Source of the DNA: Bacillota bacterium
GTDB lineage: Bacteria; Bacillota; Bacilli; Alicyclobacillales; SLC66
Reading direction: 5' to 3'
Length of the DNA stretch: 64,000 nt
Assembly (NCBI GenBank): GCA_021828865.1
Contig: JAJZCW010000004.1
Span: 87,812 to 151,811, forward strand
The translations under genes were made by a program, and so were the position numbers. The notes under the pieces were generated by a model. It made no database searches. It was not told the origin of the DNA and worked only from the letters and a program-made list of their open reading frames with translations. Of this stretch, positions 9,688 to 18,877 are shown piece after piece (the first letter of the stretch is position 1; every line of letters begins with the position of its first letter).

Positions 9688-9696
9688 ATTATATCA
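9688..9696 (-). promoter_or_regulatory. extended -10 promoter element for typA
   Basis: On the minus strand the sequence reads TGATATAAT, a TG-N-TATAAT extended -10 box, 38 bp before the typA start. No good -35 hexamer is visible at 17 bp, which is tolerated for extended -10 promoters. Confidence 0.5.
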
Positions 9697-9773
9697 TAAA
9701 AAAAGGTTTCTTCGACAGCTCTTTTATGAGACAATGATTTCGTGTTACGACGATTCTTTCATCAGGAGATACT

Positions 9774-10997
9774 ATGCAAAACGATATGAAAAGGCTATCA
9801 TTTTTCCACTCATACCCTAAAGATTCCTACGTGTTTATGTTAGCAAGCTTCGTCAATTCTACCGGCAGTGCGCTCATGTGGCCACTCATTACGCTGTATG
9901 TACATAACGTGCTACATCGAAGTTATGGCGAGGCGGGACTTGTCCTCTTTTTTCAGTCTCTGGCAAGTGTGATCGGACAATTTGTTGGTGGCGGTCTTTA
10001 TTACAGACTCGGAGCAAAAAACCTGATCGTGGGTTCCCTGCTTCTTCAAGGGTTGGGGCAGATTAGCCTGATTTTTGCGAAGACGTGGTATGTGTATATT
10101 GGCATGATGACGCTAAACGGACTATTGATGGCAATTACCATGCCAGCCATCAGCGCATTTATCGGCTTTCGTTGGCATGAACAACAATATCGGCTATTTA
10201 ATGTGATTTATGTCAGCAATAATGCCGGTGTCGCGGTCGGTACCACGATGGCCGGCATTCTCGCCATGATTTCGTTTAGTTTGACGTTTTTGGTGAATGG
10301 CATCACAACGATCGCTTTTTCTCTTTTCTTTTTCATCTATTTTCGCAAGATCAATCTTTCGAATGACAAAGCGATGAATATAGGACTTTCGCCTTACAGT
10401 GAGGAAACCAGCACCTGGTCACTCTTAAAGAATTACAAGCTCTATCTGTTCGTCTCACTTGGTTCCATGCTCATCTGGTTTTCCACTTCATCATGGAACT
10501 CAGGGGTAGCCCCTTACCTCAATCAAAAAGGAATGAGTTTGTCCAGCTACAGTTTTTTATGGACGATCAATGGACTTGTGATCCTGTTTGGTCAACCCAT
10601 CACTTCGCTTTACAATCGATTCGTCGCTAAATCCATTGGGTCTAGGCTGATTTCAAGCGCCTTATTTTATGCGATTGCGTTTGCATTCATGTGGCTGCTG
10701 CATCTCCAATACTATGATTTTATCATAGGGATGTTTGTCGCCACACTGGGGGAAATGTTGATCTCCCCCAGTATCCCTGCGCTAATCACGCAAACGACAG
10801 GCAAATCAGCTCCATTTTATTTAGGCCTCGTAGGAGGGTTCGGCAGCGTAGGTCGATTGATTGGACCGCTCCTATTTGGCAACTTGTTTGATATTTGGGG
10901 AATATCCCCCATCCTCATGCTCACTTCCATTTCCACCACTGTTGCGGTCTTCTTATTCACTTTTCAGCGATGGTTCGTTCAAGGAACGCGCACTTGA
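9774..10997 (+). CDS. MFS transporter, DHA1/multidrug-efflux-like
   Basis: A 407-aa inner-membrane major facilitator with about twelve hydrophobic segments. Between helices 2 and 3 the loop reads YYRLGAKNLIVG, a relaxed form of the MFS motif A (GxLaDrxGrkxxl). No substrate-binding signature is recognisable; the closest general impression is a Bacillales drug-efflux type permease. ATG follows CAGGAGATACT. The last 45 bases overlap the end of the convergent NCS1 permease gene, a long tail-to-tail overlap. Nothing in the neighbourhood identifies the substrate. Confidence 0.82.
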   Translation: MQNDMKRLSFFHSYPKDSYVFMLASFVNSTGSALMWPLITLYVHNVLHRSYGEAGLVLFFQSLASVIGQFVGGGLYYRLGAKNLIVGSLLLQGLGQISLIFAKTWYVYIGMMTLNGLLMAITMPAISAFIGFRWHEQQYRLFNVIYVSNNAGVAVGTTMAGILAMISFSLTFLVNGITTIAFSLFFFIYFRKINLSNDKAMNIGLSPYSEETSTWSLLKNYKLYLFVSLGSMLIWFSTSSWNSGVAPYLNQKGMSLSSYSFLWTINGLVILFGQPITSLYNRFVAKSIGSRLISSALFYAIAFAFMWLLHLQYYDFIIGMFVATLGEMLISPSIPALITQTTGKSAPFYLGLVGGFGSVGRLIGPLLFGNLFDIWGISPILMLTSISTTVAVFLFTFQRWFVQGTRT

Positions 10998-12335
10998 GCG
11001 CGAACTCATCATTAGGTACAACATAAAGGCGACGAGAAAACCCACGTAAAACGTCAAGTCCATGCCGTTTAAGGCTTTGGCGATCGGTCCTTCATATAAC
11101 GAAGAATCCATAAAAGGCACTGATACCAATATGCCGATCACAAAGCTTAAAAGCCCTGGCCAATATACGCTTGCTTCCGCCCTTTGGTCCACCGAGCGAT
11201 GACGATACGCTTTTTTTACATAAAAATCGGCAAACAACACGCCCATCCACGGTGTCATCCAGTACCCTAAAAGCAGTAAAAAATTATCATAATTTTGCTC
11301 GAATCCACCCGAACCAAGCAGGCTCAGTACAAGCCCAATCACACCCGCAATAAGCGCAAGCGCCCACCTCGGCAAGCGAACATCAAGTGCACCTGCGGCG
11401 AGAGAATTGGAATACAAATTTAGCGCATCTGCCGCCGTTCCACCGAGAATGATCGCGACAACCGACACCGTCCCAAACGATCCCATGACCGTATGCAGCG
11501 CTGCAATGGGATTGGCACTCGAATTGCCCACCAATACGGCAACGGCCGCACCCAAAAGTTCCAACCACACAGAGGCGATAAATGAACCAAGAAACGCGTA
11601 GCCACCAATGCGCCTTTTTTTGGTATCAGGAGCAAGGTACCTGCTGTAATCAGAGGCATAAGGTCCCCAGCTTCCGATATAGGAAAATGCCGCTGCTACC
11701 ATGATGACAAAGAGCACCCATGGTGACGTGACGTGCGGTTGATAGGCAACTAAGATCTGATGATGACTGAGCGCAATAAAAGTGACGATAAGAAACATGA
11801 GTCCTAGTACAACTGACATGATCCGCTCATAAAAATGAATCAAATTGTGACCATAAATAGCGAGCAGGCTTTGAATCACCACGAGAATAATGGCACCTTG
11901 CCAAAATGCCAGATGCGGGAACAACACCTGGAGCCCGAATGTCCCCAAAATATTGTTGACGGTAAACCATCCGATGGTGCTGACATAATTAAAAATTGCC
12001 GGAATGTAACCGCCAATTCTGCCAAAGGTAAACCTAGTGATCATGAGTTGCGGTATTCCATAGCCAGGCCCCATACTTGCGCTAAGCGCTAGTGCCAGAC
12101 CACCAAGAATATTGCCAACAATGATGGAAGCCACCACATATGGCCAAGACATTCCAAGCGCAATCGGAAAAAAACCAAGTGCATAATCCGCGATCGTCAA
12201 ATTGCTGCCAAGCCAAAGCGTGAATTGATTTCCGGCCTTCCCGTGGCGCTCTGAGATTGCGATGCCTTCTACGCCATAGGGTTCAATAGCCACCACTTTT
12301 TCCCCATAACGCGTGGTATCAATGCTTGTAGACAA
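10953..12335 (-). CDS. NCS1-family permease (cytosine/purine/allantoin/vitamin type)
   Basis: A ~460-aa permease with about twelve helices, of the nucleobase:cation symporter-1 family. Early residues show NQFTLWLGSNLTIADYALG and then LSASMGPGYGIPQLMITR, typical of the N-terminal NCS1 helices. I chose a TTG start at 12335 (STSIDTTRYGEK follows) because AAAAAGGGG lies just upstream. An upstream extension to 12395 is open but would translate an AT-rich palindrome. The gene is 94 bp after a NiaR-type regulator on the same strand, and the palindrome lies in that gap. In yeast, NCS1 members include a nicotinamide-riboside transporter. A niacin-related cargo is therefore an attractive inference, but cytosine or another nucleobase is equally allowed by sequence. 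Confidence 0.82.
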   Translation of the reverse strand: MSTSIDTTRYGEKVVAIEPYGVEGIAISERHGKAGNQFTLWLGSNLTIADYALGFFPIALGMSWPYVVASIIVGNILGGLALALSASMGPGYGIPQLMITRFTFGRIGGYIPAIFNYVSTIGWFTVNNILGTFGLQVLFPHLAFWQGAIILVVIQSLLAIYGHNLIHFYERIMSVVLGLMFLIVTFIALSHHQILVAYQPHVTSPWVLFVIMVAAAFSYIGSWGPYASDYSRYLAPDTKKRRIGGYAFLGSFIASVWLELLGAAVAVLVGNSSANPIAALHTVMGSFGTVSVVAIILGGTAADALNLYSNSLAAGALDVRLPRWALALIAGVIGLVLSLLGSGGFEQNYDNFLLLLGYWMTPWMGVLFADFYVKKAYRHRSVDQRAEASVYWPGLLSFVIGILVSVPFMDSSLYEGPIAKALNGMDLTFYVGFLVAFMLYLMMSSRSSARSLNEPSLKSE

Positions 12336-12363
12336 AAAAATCGCCCCTTTTTTATTCACTATA

Positions 12364-12385
12364 TGTATATACACATATATATACA
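12364..12385. promoter_or_regulatory. 22-bp perfect palindrome between niaR-like and NCS1 permease genes
   Basis: TGTATATA (12364-12371) and TATATACA (12378-12385) are exact inverted 8-bp arms around a 6-bp spacer. The site lies ~30 bp upstream of the chosen permease start and directly after the repressor gene. It is the size expected for a dimeric repressor operator, most simply that of the adjacent NiaR-like protein. The match to a published NiaR consensus could not be checked here. Confidence 0.6.
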
Positions 12386-12429
12386 GTGAAGTCAAGGCGC
12401 GTTTACCATTTTGCTAGATGGAGATTTTG

Positions 12430-12954
12430 TTATTCGTATACCGTAATGCCTTTCTTTCTTAGTTCTTCGATCGCTTCCCGTACCCGTGTCTCATTGTCAT
12501 ACCCAATTTTGTGCATATGGTCGCCATCTGTTAACGATGACAATAACGTTGCTTTTTGCTGCCTAACTTGGTCAAGAAAATACTCCACGTCTTTTCTCGA
12601 TGCCAAATGCAGCGAACCCGTCAATTCACCGTATAACGGATGCTCTACCTGCACGTTCATCACTCGCAATCCAAAATCCACAAACACAAACAATTCCTCA
12701 CCTGTCAGTTCTGGAGCATGGGAAACGGACAGGATCATTTCCTTTCTTTGCGCAGGTCTTTCACTTTCGAGTAAATACCCTCTAGGTGTCGATAAGATCG
12801 GATATCCTGCTGCACGGAGCAAGGCGATATCGTGAACGACGACTTGTCTTGTCACCTGAAAAAGCCTGGCTAGTTCCAGCCCTGATATGGGATCGTCTTT
12901 CTGTTGAAGTGTTGCAATAATGTTTGCTTGACGATCATCCCGCTCTTTTGGCAA
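12430..12954 (-). CDS. niaR: NiaR/YrxA-type niacin-responsive transcriptional repressor
   Basis: A 174-aa regulator with an N-terminal winged helix (residues ~10-60; ISGLELARLFQVTRQVVVHD) followed by a 3H domain. The three conserved histidine regions of the 3H domain are visible in SVSHAPEL, EHPLYGELTGSLHLASR and GDHMHKIG. In Bacillales this architecture belongs to NiaR, which binds nicotinic acid and represses NAD-precursor synthesis and uptake genes. TTG start behind a strong GGAGGAGGAAAG site. It lies 38 bp after the radical SAM gene and 94 bp before the NCS1 permease, all on the same strand. The classic targets (nadABC, niaP) are not in the window. Confidence 0.85.
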   Translation of the reverse strand: MPKERDDRQANIIATLQQKDDPISGLELARLFQVTRQVVVHDIALLRAAGYPILSTPRGYLLESERPAQRKEMILSVSHAPELTGEELFVFVDFGLRVMNVQVEHPLYGELTGSLHLASRKDVEYFLDQVRQQKATLLSSLTDGDHMHKIGYDNETRVREAIEELRKKGITVYE

Positions 12955-12992
12955 CTTTCCTCCTCCTCACATCAAACCAGAGTTGTTGAATC

Positions 12993-14072
12993 CTATGATA
13001 CAACAACTCTTGGCTGATAAGCACATGCGGGATCGCTTGCCAGATAATCGCCACTCACCGCATAGGCTCTCGCCCGCGATCCCCCACAGACACTCCGATA
13101 TTCGCAAATTCCGCATTTTCCCTGCAAGTTGGATTGATTTCTAAGCGACTGAAACAAAGGGCTTTCCCGGTAAATTTCTGCAAGTGGGGTCGTACGGATT
13201 TGGCCTGCTGACACTGGCAAAAAACCACTGGGATAGACCTCACCAATATGCGAAATAAACACAAATCCGTTACCATCGCTTACTCCTGGCATATTGGCGG
13301 AAACTGGTTTCCCCTGGTGCTGCAGCACGACGCGACGATAATGTGGAGCCTCCGTGGTTTTAATCGTCAGTCGGCTAGATTGAGACTTCTCATACAGCCA
13401 CTCCATGACCTCTTCAGCCTGTTCGGGGCTCACCATGTCTTGTTCGCGACCGCGACCAGTCGGAACGAGGAAAAAGACGCTCCACAAAACCGCTTCATGT
13501 TTCTCTACCAGATCGGCGATTTTCGGCAAATCAGCGAGATTATAAGTAGATACGGCAGTATTGACTTGAATTGGCATTTGTAGTTGCTTTAGGATCGATA
13601 GGGCTTTCATCGTCAAATCAAACGATCCGCGCGTCCCACGAAAGTGATCGTGGATTTCCGGGGTGGATCCATCGAGGCTGAAGGCAATTCGCGCCAATCC
13701 TGCCTCTTTTCCTTTTAAAAGCGCATCATACGTCACCCTTGGTGTGGCACTTGGTGTCATCGCCACCTCCAATCCTTGCTTTTTTGCATAGGCAATCAGA
13801 TCATACAAGTCCTCTCTCTCAAGAGGGTCTCCACCTGTGATGACGAACAAAGGATGATCCATCCCCGCAATTTGATCAATTAAGCGATACCCTTCTTCAG
13901 TTCTTAATTCACGGGTGTCGCGATGCCTTTGCGCCTCTGCCCGACAATGCATGCAATGCAATTGGCAGGCCCGCGTGACTTCCCATATCACAATAAAAGG
14001 ATTGATGGAAAAATCCCTCTTCCATTTGCGCATCCGTTCTACATCTATAATCGCTTGATTCATCCTCATCAT
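12993..14072 (-). CDS. radical SAM/SPASM enzyme, candidate RiPP maturase
   Basis: A ~359-aa cytosolic radical SAM enzyme. The SAM-cluster motif is CQLHCMHC (CxxxCxxC, residues ~37-44). The GGDPLEREDLY segment follows (SAM binding), then a TIM-barrel with FSLDGSTPEIHD. The C-terminus has a SPASM-type cysteine set, CGICEYRSVCGG followed by a further Cys in DPAC, for auxiliary [4Fe-4S] clusters. It resembles AhbC/AhbD/NirJ haem enzymes and the uncharacterised TIGR04053-like group; I cannot separate these without a profile search. ATG at 14072 overlaps the upstream stop as ATGA, so it is translationally coupled to the oxidase-like gene; ATGs at 14069 and 14063 are alternatives. A CGCGG peptide is encoded 14 kb away with the same kind of FNR-like site. 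Confidence 0.85.
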   Translation of the reverse strand: MMRMNQAIIDVERMRKWKRDFSINPFIVIWEVTRACQLHCMHCRAEAQRHRDTRELRTEEGYRLIDQIAGMDHPLFVITGGDPLEREDLYDLIAYAKKQGLEVAMTPSATPRVTYDALLKGKEAGLARIAFSLDGSTPEIHDHFRGTRGSFDLTMKALSILKQLQMPIQVNTAVSTYNLADLPKIADLVEKHEAVLWSVFFLVPTGRGREQDMVSPEQAEEVMEWLYEKSQSSRLTIKTTEAPHYRRVVLQHQGKPVSANMPGVSDGNGFVFISHIGEVYPSGFLPVSAGQIRTTPLAEIYRESPLFQSLRNQSNLQGKCGICEYRSVCGGSRARAYAVSGDYLASDPACAYQPRVVVS

Positions 14073-15358
14073 TCCTTTACACCTCGTAGTAGTAAAAAGG
14101 GCCACTCTACTAAAAATAAAATAGCGCCGATAGCCGCCAAAAACCCTCCCACTGCAAGCAGCGGCGAAGTGGGAATGCTATTCCACCCAGGTATTGCAAA
14201 TCCTGCAAAGGCAACTCCCATCAGGATAAATCCAAAAAGCGAGCAGAAGATTTGCGTCCACGCATAGGCCCCGGCTGGCTTCACCCCGCCAAAGAACCAG
14301 GGAAAAAGGCCATATCCGACTCCATAGAGTAGAGAAGTAGCAAATCCTAAAAAAAGTAAGTGCATCGATAAGAGCGACAGCGGATCCAGCCCAATCAGAA
14401 GAAAAATCCCTAACAGCACTTCAAAAACGAGGGCTGCTGACCAAGCGGTGTGACTCCACTTGGGAAAAAGCGGTCGGTCAGCACTTTTGGCATTTCTCGA
14501 CGACAAGGAGTAAAGGAACAACAACCCTTGGTACACGGCTGCGATCCCGAGCAACCTCCCTGTGATCCCCTGCCAGCTAGGGTTGACTATCATCCCCACC
14601 GCCTGAATCACAACGGCAGCAAACCATGCCACCTGGCCAAATGATGCCGCTTTTGCATTTATATGGCCTGTGGAGGCTTGTCGAGGCATTAGATGAAGCC
14701 CCACGGACCATACCGTACCGCCGATCCACCCATAGTAAATAAGCACCTTTGCAGCATCAGCACCGAGTCCGGGATTCACACCCGTATGAAAAAAGGACTG
14801 AATCCAAATCCACCACACCCCCACCAAAAATAGCATCAAGGACACATCGGTTCCCCGCTGCCCCACACGATCCGAGCCTTGCAGCGTGTCAGAACGCTTG
14901 AGAGGATTTAGTGTCTGTGATTGACTCATCATATCCTGTGGAAAATTTCTGCCGGATTTCTTTCCCGATATCACCGCAGACAATAAATTGCCTAAAAATA
15001 TCACTGGCGCAATCGCCTGAAGTCCAAGACCGATTCGAAACATCGTGGACGAATTCAACATAATGGATACGACAATCAGTACCACGCCGAGTTCTGCCAC
15101 TATCCAGTGAATCCATCCCACCTCGGCTCGCGGTGGGCGAAACCCTGTCGATAATGCGAGTACTGCATAGGTCATGCCATAAATCATCATGGTCAACCAT
15201 CCAAACGGATTGATTTCCCCATGGAGCGGTCCCAGCAATGCCATCGTAGAGGGACTACTGGACATCCACCCGCCAAAAAAAGCGCCAATCAAAAAATTGA
15301 TAAATGCAGTGGTGATAAATACTTTTGACAAAGAGCTAATGGGACGACTTTGTGCCAT
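14069..15358 (-). CDS. multi-pass membrane protein related to haem-copper oxidase subunit I/NnrS
   Basis: A 429-aa protein with roughly twelve hydrophobic helices. An early segment, LHGEINPFGWLTMMIYGMTY, follows the pattern of the histidine-bearing HxxxxxxGW motif in short subunit-I-like proteins and NnrS. Later histidines (LHLMPRQ, HLLFLGF) could also bind haem or metal. It is shorter and less conserved than a true oxidase subunit and no catalytic subunit II is nearby, so a complete terminal oxidase is unlikely. A role in nitric-oxide or haem handling is inferred from the family and from neighbours NarK and the radical SAM enzyme. ATG at 15358 follows GGAGGGGGCTT. An FNR-type site lies 67-82 bp upstream. 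Confidence 0.65.
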   Translation of the reverse strand: MAQSRPISSLSKVFITTAFINFLIGAFFGGWMSSSPSTMALLGPLHGEINPFGWLTMMIYGMTYAVLALSTGFRPPRAEVGWIHWIVAELGVVLIVVSIMLNSSTMFRIGLGLQAIAPVIFLGNLLSAVISGKKSGRNFPQDMMSQSQTLNPLKRSDTLQGSDRVGQRGTDVSLMLFLVGVWWIWIQSFFHTGVNPGLGADAAKVLIYYGWIGGTVWSVGLHLMPRQASTGHINAKAASFGQVAWFAAVVIQAVGMIVNPSWQGITGRLLGIAAVYQGLLFLYSLSSRNAKSADRPLFPKWSHTAWSAALVFEVLLGIFLLIGLDPLSLLSMHLLFLGFATSLLYGVGYGLFPWFFGGVKPAGAYAWTQIFCSLFGFILMGVAFAGFAIPGWNSIPTSPLLAVGGFLAAIGAILFLVEWPFLLLRGVKE

Positions 15359-15396
15359 AAGCCCCCTCCTTCTCATTGCGTGCGGTTCCGCTCTTT

Positions 15397-15440
15397 ATCA
15401 TACCCGCTTCAGACGATCCGTGACTGTGATGATGATCACC
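15397..15440 (-). promoter_or_regulatory. FNR-type site with class II promoter geometry
   Basis: TGTGA (15425-15429), six bases, then TCACC (15436-15440) match the FNR/CRP dimer consensus at 9 of 10 positions. On the minus strand a TATGAT -10 hexamer occupies 15402-15397. A start near 15390 puts the site's centre at about -42, the position of a class II activator. It would drive the oxidase-like, radical SAM, niaR-like and possibly permease genes. Confidence 0.65.
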
Positions 15441-15462
15441 TTTCGCCATGCAAAAAAGCAAC

Positions 15463-15496
15463 AAAAATCCGCCAACAATGGAAGCCGCGGATTTTT
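15463..15496 (-). terminator. terminator after narK
   Basis: AAAAATCCGC (15463-15472) and GCGGATTTTT (15487-15496) are perfect complements around a 14-nt loop. It lies 29 bp past the narK stop on the minus strand, with U-rich sequence on that strand. Confidence 0.8.
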
Positions 15497-15524
15497 GCTG
15501 CGATTACATATCTAAATTTGATGA

Positions 15525-16859
15525 TTAGGCAGTTTTTTTATTGAAGGAGACATCCTGTTGTCGACTTCTTTGCTTGCGAACCAAACCAATCGAGATGACG
15601 ATCGTGACCACCGCCAGAATCACGTACAAGACAAATCCTTGTGCAAATCCAGCAACCCCATGGATTTGAGTGAATAGCCCTAATAAGGGAGGAACGACAA
15701 ATCCGCCAAATGCACCGATGCCGCCTACCCAACCGCTTGCACCGCCTGGCGCATGAGTTACGTATTTGGGCACCATTTTGAACACGGCCGCATTGGCAAT
15801 TCCCATGCCGATGCCCATGATGATTTCACCGACGAGGTCAAGCCCAAAGCTACTAATCGACATCAGGATTATCGAACCCACCAGGACAAAAATATACCCT
15901 GCCAGTGCCACTTTCTCTCCGCCAATCTTGTCACTGAGCGAACCTCCATAAATACGTACAAACGAAGCAAGAAGTGAAAATCCGAGTGCCATCAACAGGC
16001 CTGCTTCCCCCACACTCGTACCATGATACTGAACCCAGTACGTTGGGAACCAAGTGGTCAATGCAAGGAAACCTCCGAATGAGGTAAAGTACAATACCAC
16101 AAGCGCCCATGTGATTGGAGTCTTTGCAGAGATTTTGAGCGCTTCTTTCATGTTCCCTGATGGGAAAAGTTCCTGGCCAAGCGAAGTGGCAATGGATTTT
16201 GCTTCCTCTTCCTTTACACCATGTTTTTTAAGTTGAAAATAATAGGAATCATTGGTAAATATCGCATATATGATGGTACCCACAATGAGAAAGACAAACC
16301 ATATCGCATAGGAATTGATCAAACCAAACGCTGCGAGCGCGATTGGAAGCAGGATACCGAATATGCCAGGTGCGGTATTGCCAAGCCCACCATAGGTGCC
16401 AAGTGCGAATCCTTGGCGCTTTTGCGCAAACCAATAGGAGGTCTGCGGAACCCCTACAGAAAACGTGGCGACACCAGAACCACTAAACAGTCCAAACAAG
16501 AAAATTAATGGGTACATGGATAAACTCAAGTGATTGGGATAATCCATCAGCAAAATGACCGTGAGTCCGATCATGCCAATGATCGAGAGCATTAACAAAA
16601 TAAGGAGTGGTTTTTTCCCGCCTGAACGATCTACCCATGCGCCAAAAGGAATGCGTAGCAATGAACCCGTCAATTGCGGTGCGGCCACCAAAAATCCCAG
16701 TAAAAGACCTGGCATGTGCATCACTTTATCAAAATTGGTTGCCACCGGGCCGAATAATGACACCGCGGCAAAGCCTATAAAAAAACCGAAAGTCGCCATG
16801 GAAAGACCTGATGTTGGCGAACCTTTCAGTTTATATTTCGATAGTAATTCTTGATTCAT
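15525..16859 (-). CDS. narK: NarK-type nitrate/nitrite transporter (MFS, NNP family)
   Basis: A 444-aa twelve-helix transporter of the nitrate/nitrite porter family; NarK/NasA proteins import nitrate or exchange it for nitrite. The first helix reads ATFGFFIGFAAVSLFGPVA, then LRIPFGAWVDRSGGKKPL (motif A with the NNP arginine region). Nitrate-signature-like glycine-rich segments are GLFSGSGVATFSVG and GIGMGIANAAVFKMVP. ATG at 16859 follows GGGGG; a longer open frame to 16907 would run through a hairpin and is rejected. An FNR-type site lies ~155 bp upstream, consistent with anaerobic induction. No nitrate reductase is in the window. Nitrate is the likeliest cargo; direction of transport is unknown. 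Confidence 0.88.
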   Translation of the reverse strand: MNQELLSKYKLKGSPTSGLSMATFGFFIGFAAVSLFGPVATNFDKVMHMPGLLLGFLVAAPQLTGSLLRIPFGAWVDRSGGKKPLLILLMLSIIGMIGLTVILLMDYPNHLSLSMYPLIFLFGLFSGSGVATFSVGVPQTSYWFAQKRQGFALGTYGGLGNTAPGIFGILLPIALAAFGLINSYAIWFVFLIVGTIIYAIFTNDSYYFQLKKHGVKEEEAKSIATSLGQELFPSGNMKEALKISAKTPITWALVVLYFTSFGGFLALTTWFPTYWVQYHGTSVGEAGLLMALGFSLLASFVRIYGGSLSDKIGGEKVALAGYIFVLVGSIILMSISSFGLDLVGEIIMGIGMGIANAAVFKMVPKYVTHAPGGASGWVGGIGAFGGFVVPPLLGLFTQIHGVAGFAQGFVLYVILAVVTIVISIGLVRKQRSRQQDVSFNKKTA

Positions 16860-16870
16860 TGTAATCCCCC

Positions 16871-16907
16871 TTGTGCCTTTTATATTGATAGAATATAAAA
16901 GGCACAA
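16871..16907 (-). promoter_or_regulatory. 16-bp perfect hairpin in the narK leader
   Basis: TTGTGCCTTTTATATT (16871-16886) and its exact complement (16892-16907) enclose a 5-nt loop. In the narK mRNA the hairpin ends just before the GGGGG ribosome site and ~12 nt before the ATG. It has no U-run and does not cover the ribosome site, so it may stabilise the 5' end, bind a protein, or be a DNA operator. No known riboswitch resembles it. Confidence 0.7.
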
Positions 16908-17013
16908 CAGAAGAAGAAGAGCTAAATGAGCGATATTAGAACAATTAAATTAACTAATCGCAACATATTAATTACCTATTTAAATAGCTATTTACGATCA
17001 TTTTGAATCAATT

Positions 17014-17029
17014 TGTGATCCATCTCACA
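17014..17029. promoter_or_regulatory. FNR/CRP-type site upstream of narK
   Basis: A perfect TGTGA-N6-TCACA palindrome lies in the 195-bp gap between the chemoreceptor stop and narK. It is the consensus form for Bacillus Fnr. A TAAATA box at 16994-16989 on the minus strand would place the site near -40, though this -10 is weaker than at the two sister sites. Confidence 0.75.
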
Positions 17030-17054
17030 TCGTCACTGAAACGTTTCTTTTATA

Positions 17055-18767
17055 CTATTGCATCTGAAAATCTGTCATTAAATCGTTAAGCTGTACTGCC
17101 TGCTGATTCGATTCCTGAGTACTTGCCGAGATGGTCTGCATCGCTGCACTGATCTGTTCTGTGGCTGCCGCAACACTTTGCGCACTATCTGCAGTTTTCT
17201 CCACCACATCTGCCACTGTCTTGATCAAAGCGACAATCTGGTCGGAGTTCGCCACTTCATCCTGTGTTACCTGATCGATCCCCTTGACTTCCTCCACCGT
17301 CTGACTGACTGCTTGGAGTATTTTTTCCAATGCCTGGCCTGACTGTTGCGCCATTTCTACACCAGTAGCCACTGCTTTTTGACTCTCTTGTGTAACCGTC
17401 ACACTTGCATCTGAGATGGTCAAAATATGGGACAGAATTCCTCCCACTCGCGATGATTCTTCACGAGTTTGTTCTGCTAATTTACGCACTTCTTCGGCAA
17501 CGACCGCAAATCCCTTACCTTGTTCACCAGCTCTTGCCGCCTCAATCGAAGCATTTAAGGCAAGCAGATTGGTTTGCTCGGCAATTTCGCTGATCGTCGA
17601 TGCAATCTGCTCGATCTGCTTGGAATACTGTTGGAGTTCTGCCATGCGTTTTTCCGTTTCATTGGTTTTTTGTTTGATCTCCTGAATGCTTTGTATAGTT
17701 TTGTCTACGGTCTGTTTGCCATGACTTGCCGCATCCCTAGTTTGCTCCGTGATGGAGCTGGCAGAATTGGCCTTCATTTTTGCAATTTGAATCAGCGAAG
17801 ATAATTTCAATAGCGCCTGGGAAATATCAAGTACCGTATCTGTTCCATGGTTGGAGAGTTCGGTGACATTTTGCATCTGATTCGCAATCTCGTTTACTGA
17901 AACAGCTGTCTCTTCAGTAGAAGCTGCCGTCTCTTCAGATGATGCGCTCAACTGCTCAGAACTTGTCTGCAATTGCCGGACCAATTGACGTAGATTGTCC
18001 GCCATCGTGTTAGTGGATTGGATTAGATCCCCAATTTCGTCTTTGGACTTTACCGGTAATGGTTCAACTCTCAGATCCTGGTTAGCTATTTTTAACAAAT
18101 TCTGTGTAATAGAGGCAATGGGTCGCAATAGTCTTCTGATGTAAAAAATCATTCCTACTGCAATCAGGATAATCACCAGATAGGCAATGACGCTTGTCGT
18201 TCGCAATTGCGTGATTAAACCGAATGAATCGTTGATGACGGCAGATTGTGCGAAGCTTAGTAGATTTTTCAATTGGTTGTTCAGCGTATTAGAAACATTC
18301 GCATTGTTAATAAACACAGATTGAGCTGCCATATTGTGATTGGACTTATAATATTGCTTTGCCAATTGGAAATAGTGGTCATAAGCCAGCACGTTCGCTT
18401 CGAGATTGGCTGTAGCTTTTTTCTGCTCAGGAGTAATTGAAAGGGCGGTAAGCTGTTTGGCATCACTGATCAAGTTTTGTTCATAACGTAGTGTCTGAGC
18501 CAATGTAGAGTTGACGAGGGAAGGGTTATTGTAGCGGTAAAGCCCCATCCACATATTAGTTTGATCATCCATTTTCAGAAAATAGAGATAGGTTGCTGTG
18601 GCCACACTTTCGAATTTTGCATAGTTTGAATTGTGAGATACACTATCCATTAATCTGCTTGTCTGGTAAAAAACAATACCCGCCACCACTACAATGACGA
18701 GAATTAACGAGATAAATATCCCCGTCAATTTGGCAATAACTGTTCTTCCCATCTGAAATCCACTCAT
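17055..18767 (-). CDS. methyl-accepting chemotaxis protein, two-helix membrane type
   Basis: A 570-aa chemoreceptor. A membrane helix at residues ~10-32 is followed by an extracellular four-helix-bundle-like sensor domain with no recognised ligand pocket. A second helix (~192-212), a HAMP domain ([14 protein letters not shown] onward) and a long cytoplasmic coiled coil complete it. The signalling tip contains [21 protein letters not shown] and [18 protein letters not shown], the CheW/CheA contact hairpin. It would feed CheA to bias flagellar rotation. It lies just upstream of narK, separated by the FNR-type site. ATG follows AAGGGGTATAGGTA. Ligand unknown. Confidence 0.93.
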   Translation of the reverse strand: MSGFQMGRTVIAKLTGIFISLILVIVVVAGIVFYQTSRLMDSVSHNSNYAKFESVATATYLYFLKMDDQTNMWMGLYRYNNPSLVNSTLAQTLRYEQNLISDAKQLTALSITPEQKKATANLEANVLAYDHYFQLAKQYYKSNHNMAAQSVFINNANVSNTLNNQLKNLLSFAQSAVINDSFGLITQLRTTSVIAYLVIILIAVGMIFYIRRLLRPIASITQNLLKIANQDLRVEPLPVKSKDEIGDLIQSTNTMADNLRQLVRQLQTSSEQLSASSEETAASTEETAVSVNEIANQMQNVTELSNHGTDTVLDISQALLKLSSLIQIAKMKANSASSITEQTRDAASHGKQTVDKTIQSIQEIKQKTNETEKRMAELQQYSKQIEQIASTISEIAEQTNLLALNASIEAARAGEQGKGFAVVAEEVRKLAEQTREESSRVGGILSHILTISDASVTVTQESQKAVATGVEMAQQSGQALEKILQAVSQTVEEVKGIDQVTQDEVANSDQIVALIKTVADVVEKTADSAQSVAAATEQISAAMQTISASTQESNQQAVQLNDLMTDFQMQ

Positions 18768-18877
18768 TACCTATACCCCTTCCATTCACCATCATCCCGC
18801 GTCCTACTTTGCTGTTCAATATATAAAAAATAGAGCACAATACTATAACATTAATATAACACAAATATTATGTATAC

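Noticed and set aside
12336..12395. N-terminal extension of the NCS1 permease to 12395
   Set aside because: It would encode low-complexity sequence from the AT-rich palindrome, while AAAAAGGGG sits before the TTG at 12335.
14069..15358. Complete haem-copper terminal oxidase or NorB nitric-oxide reductase
   Set aside because: The protein lacks a clear full set of haem and copper histidines and no subunit II/NorC is adjacent, so only a family-level resemblance is claimed.
16860..16907. N-terminal extension of narK to 16907
   Set aside because: It would translate the two arms of a perfect hairpin; a good ribosome site precedes the ATG at 16859.
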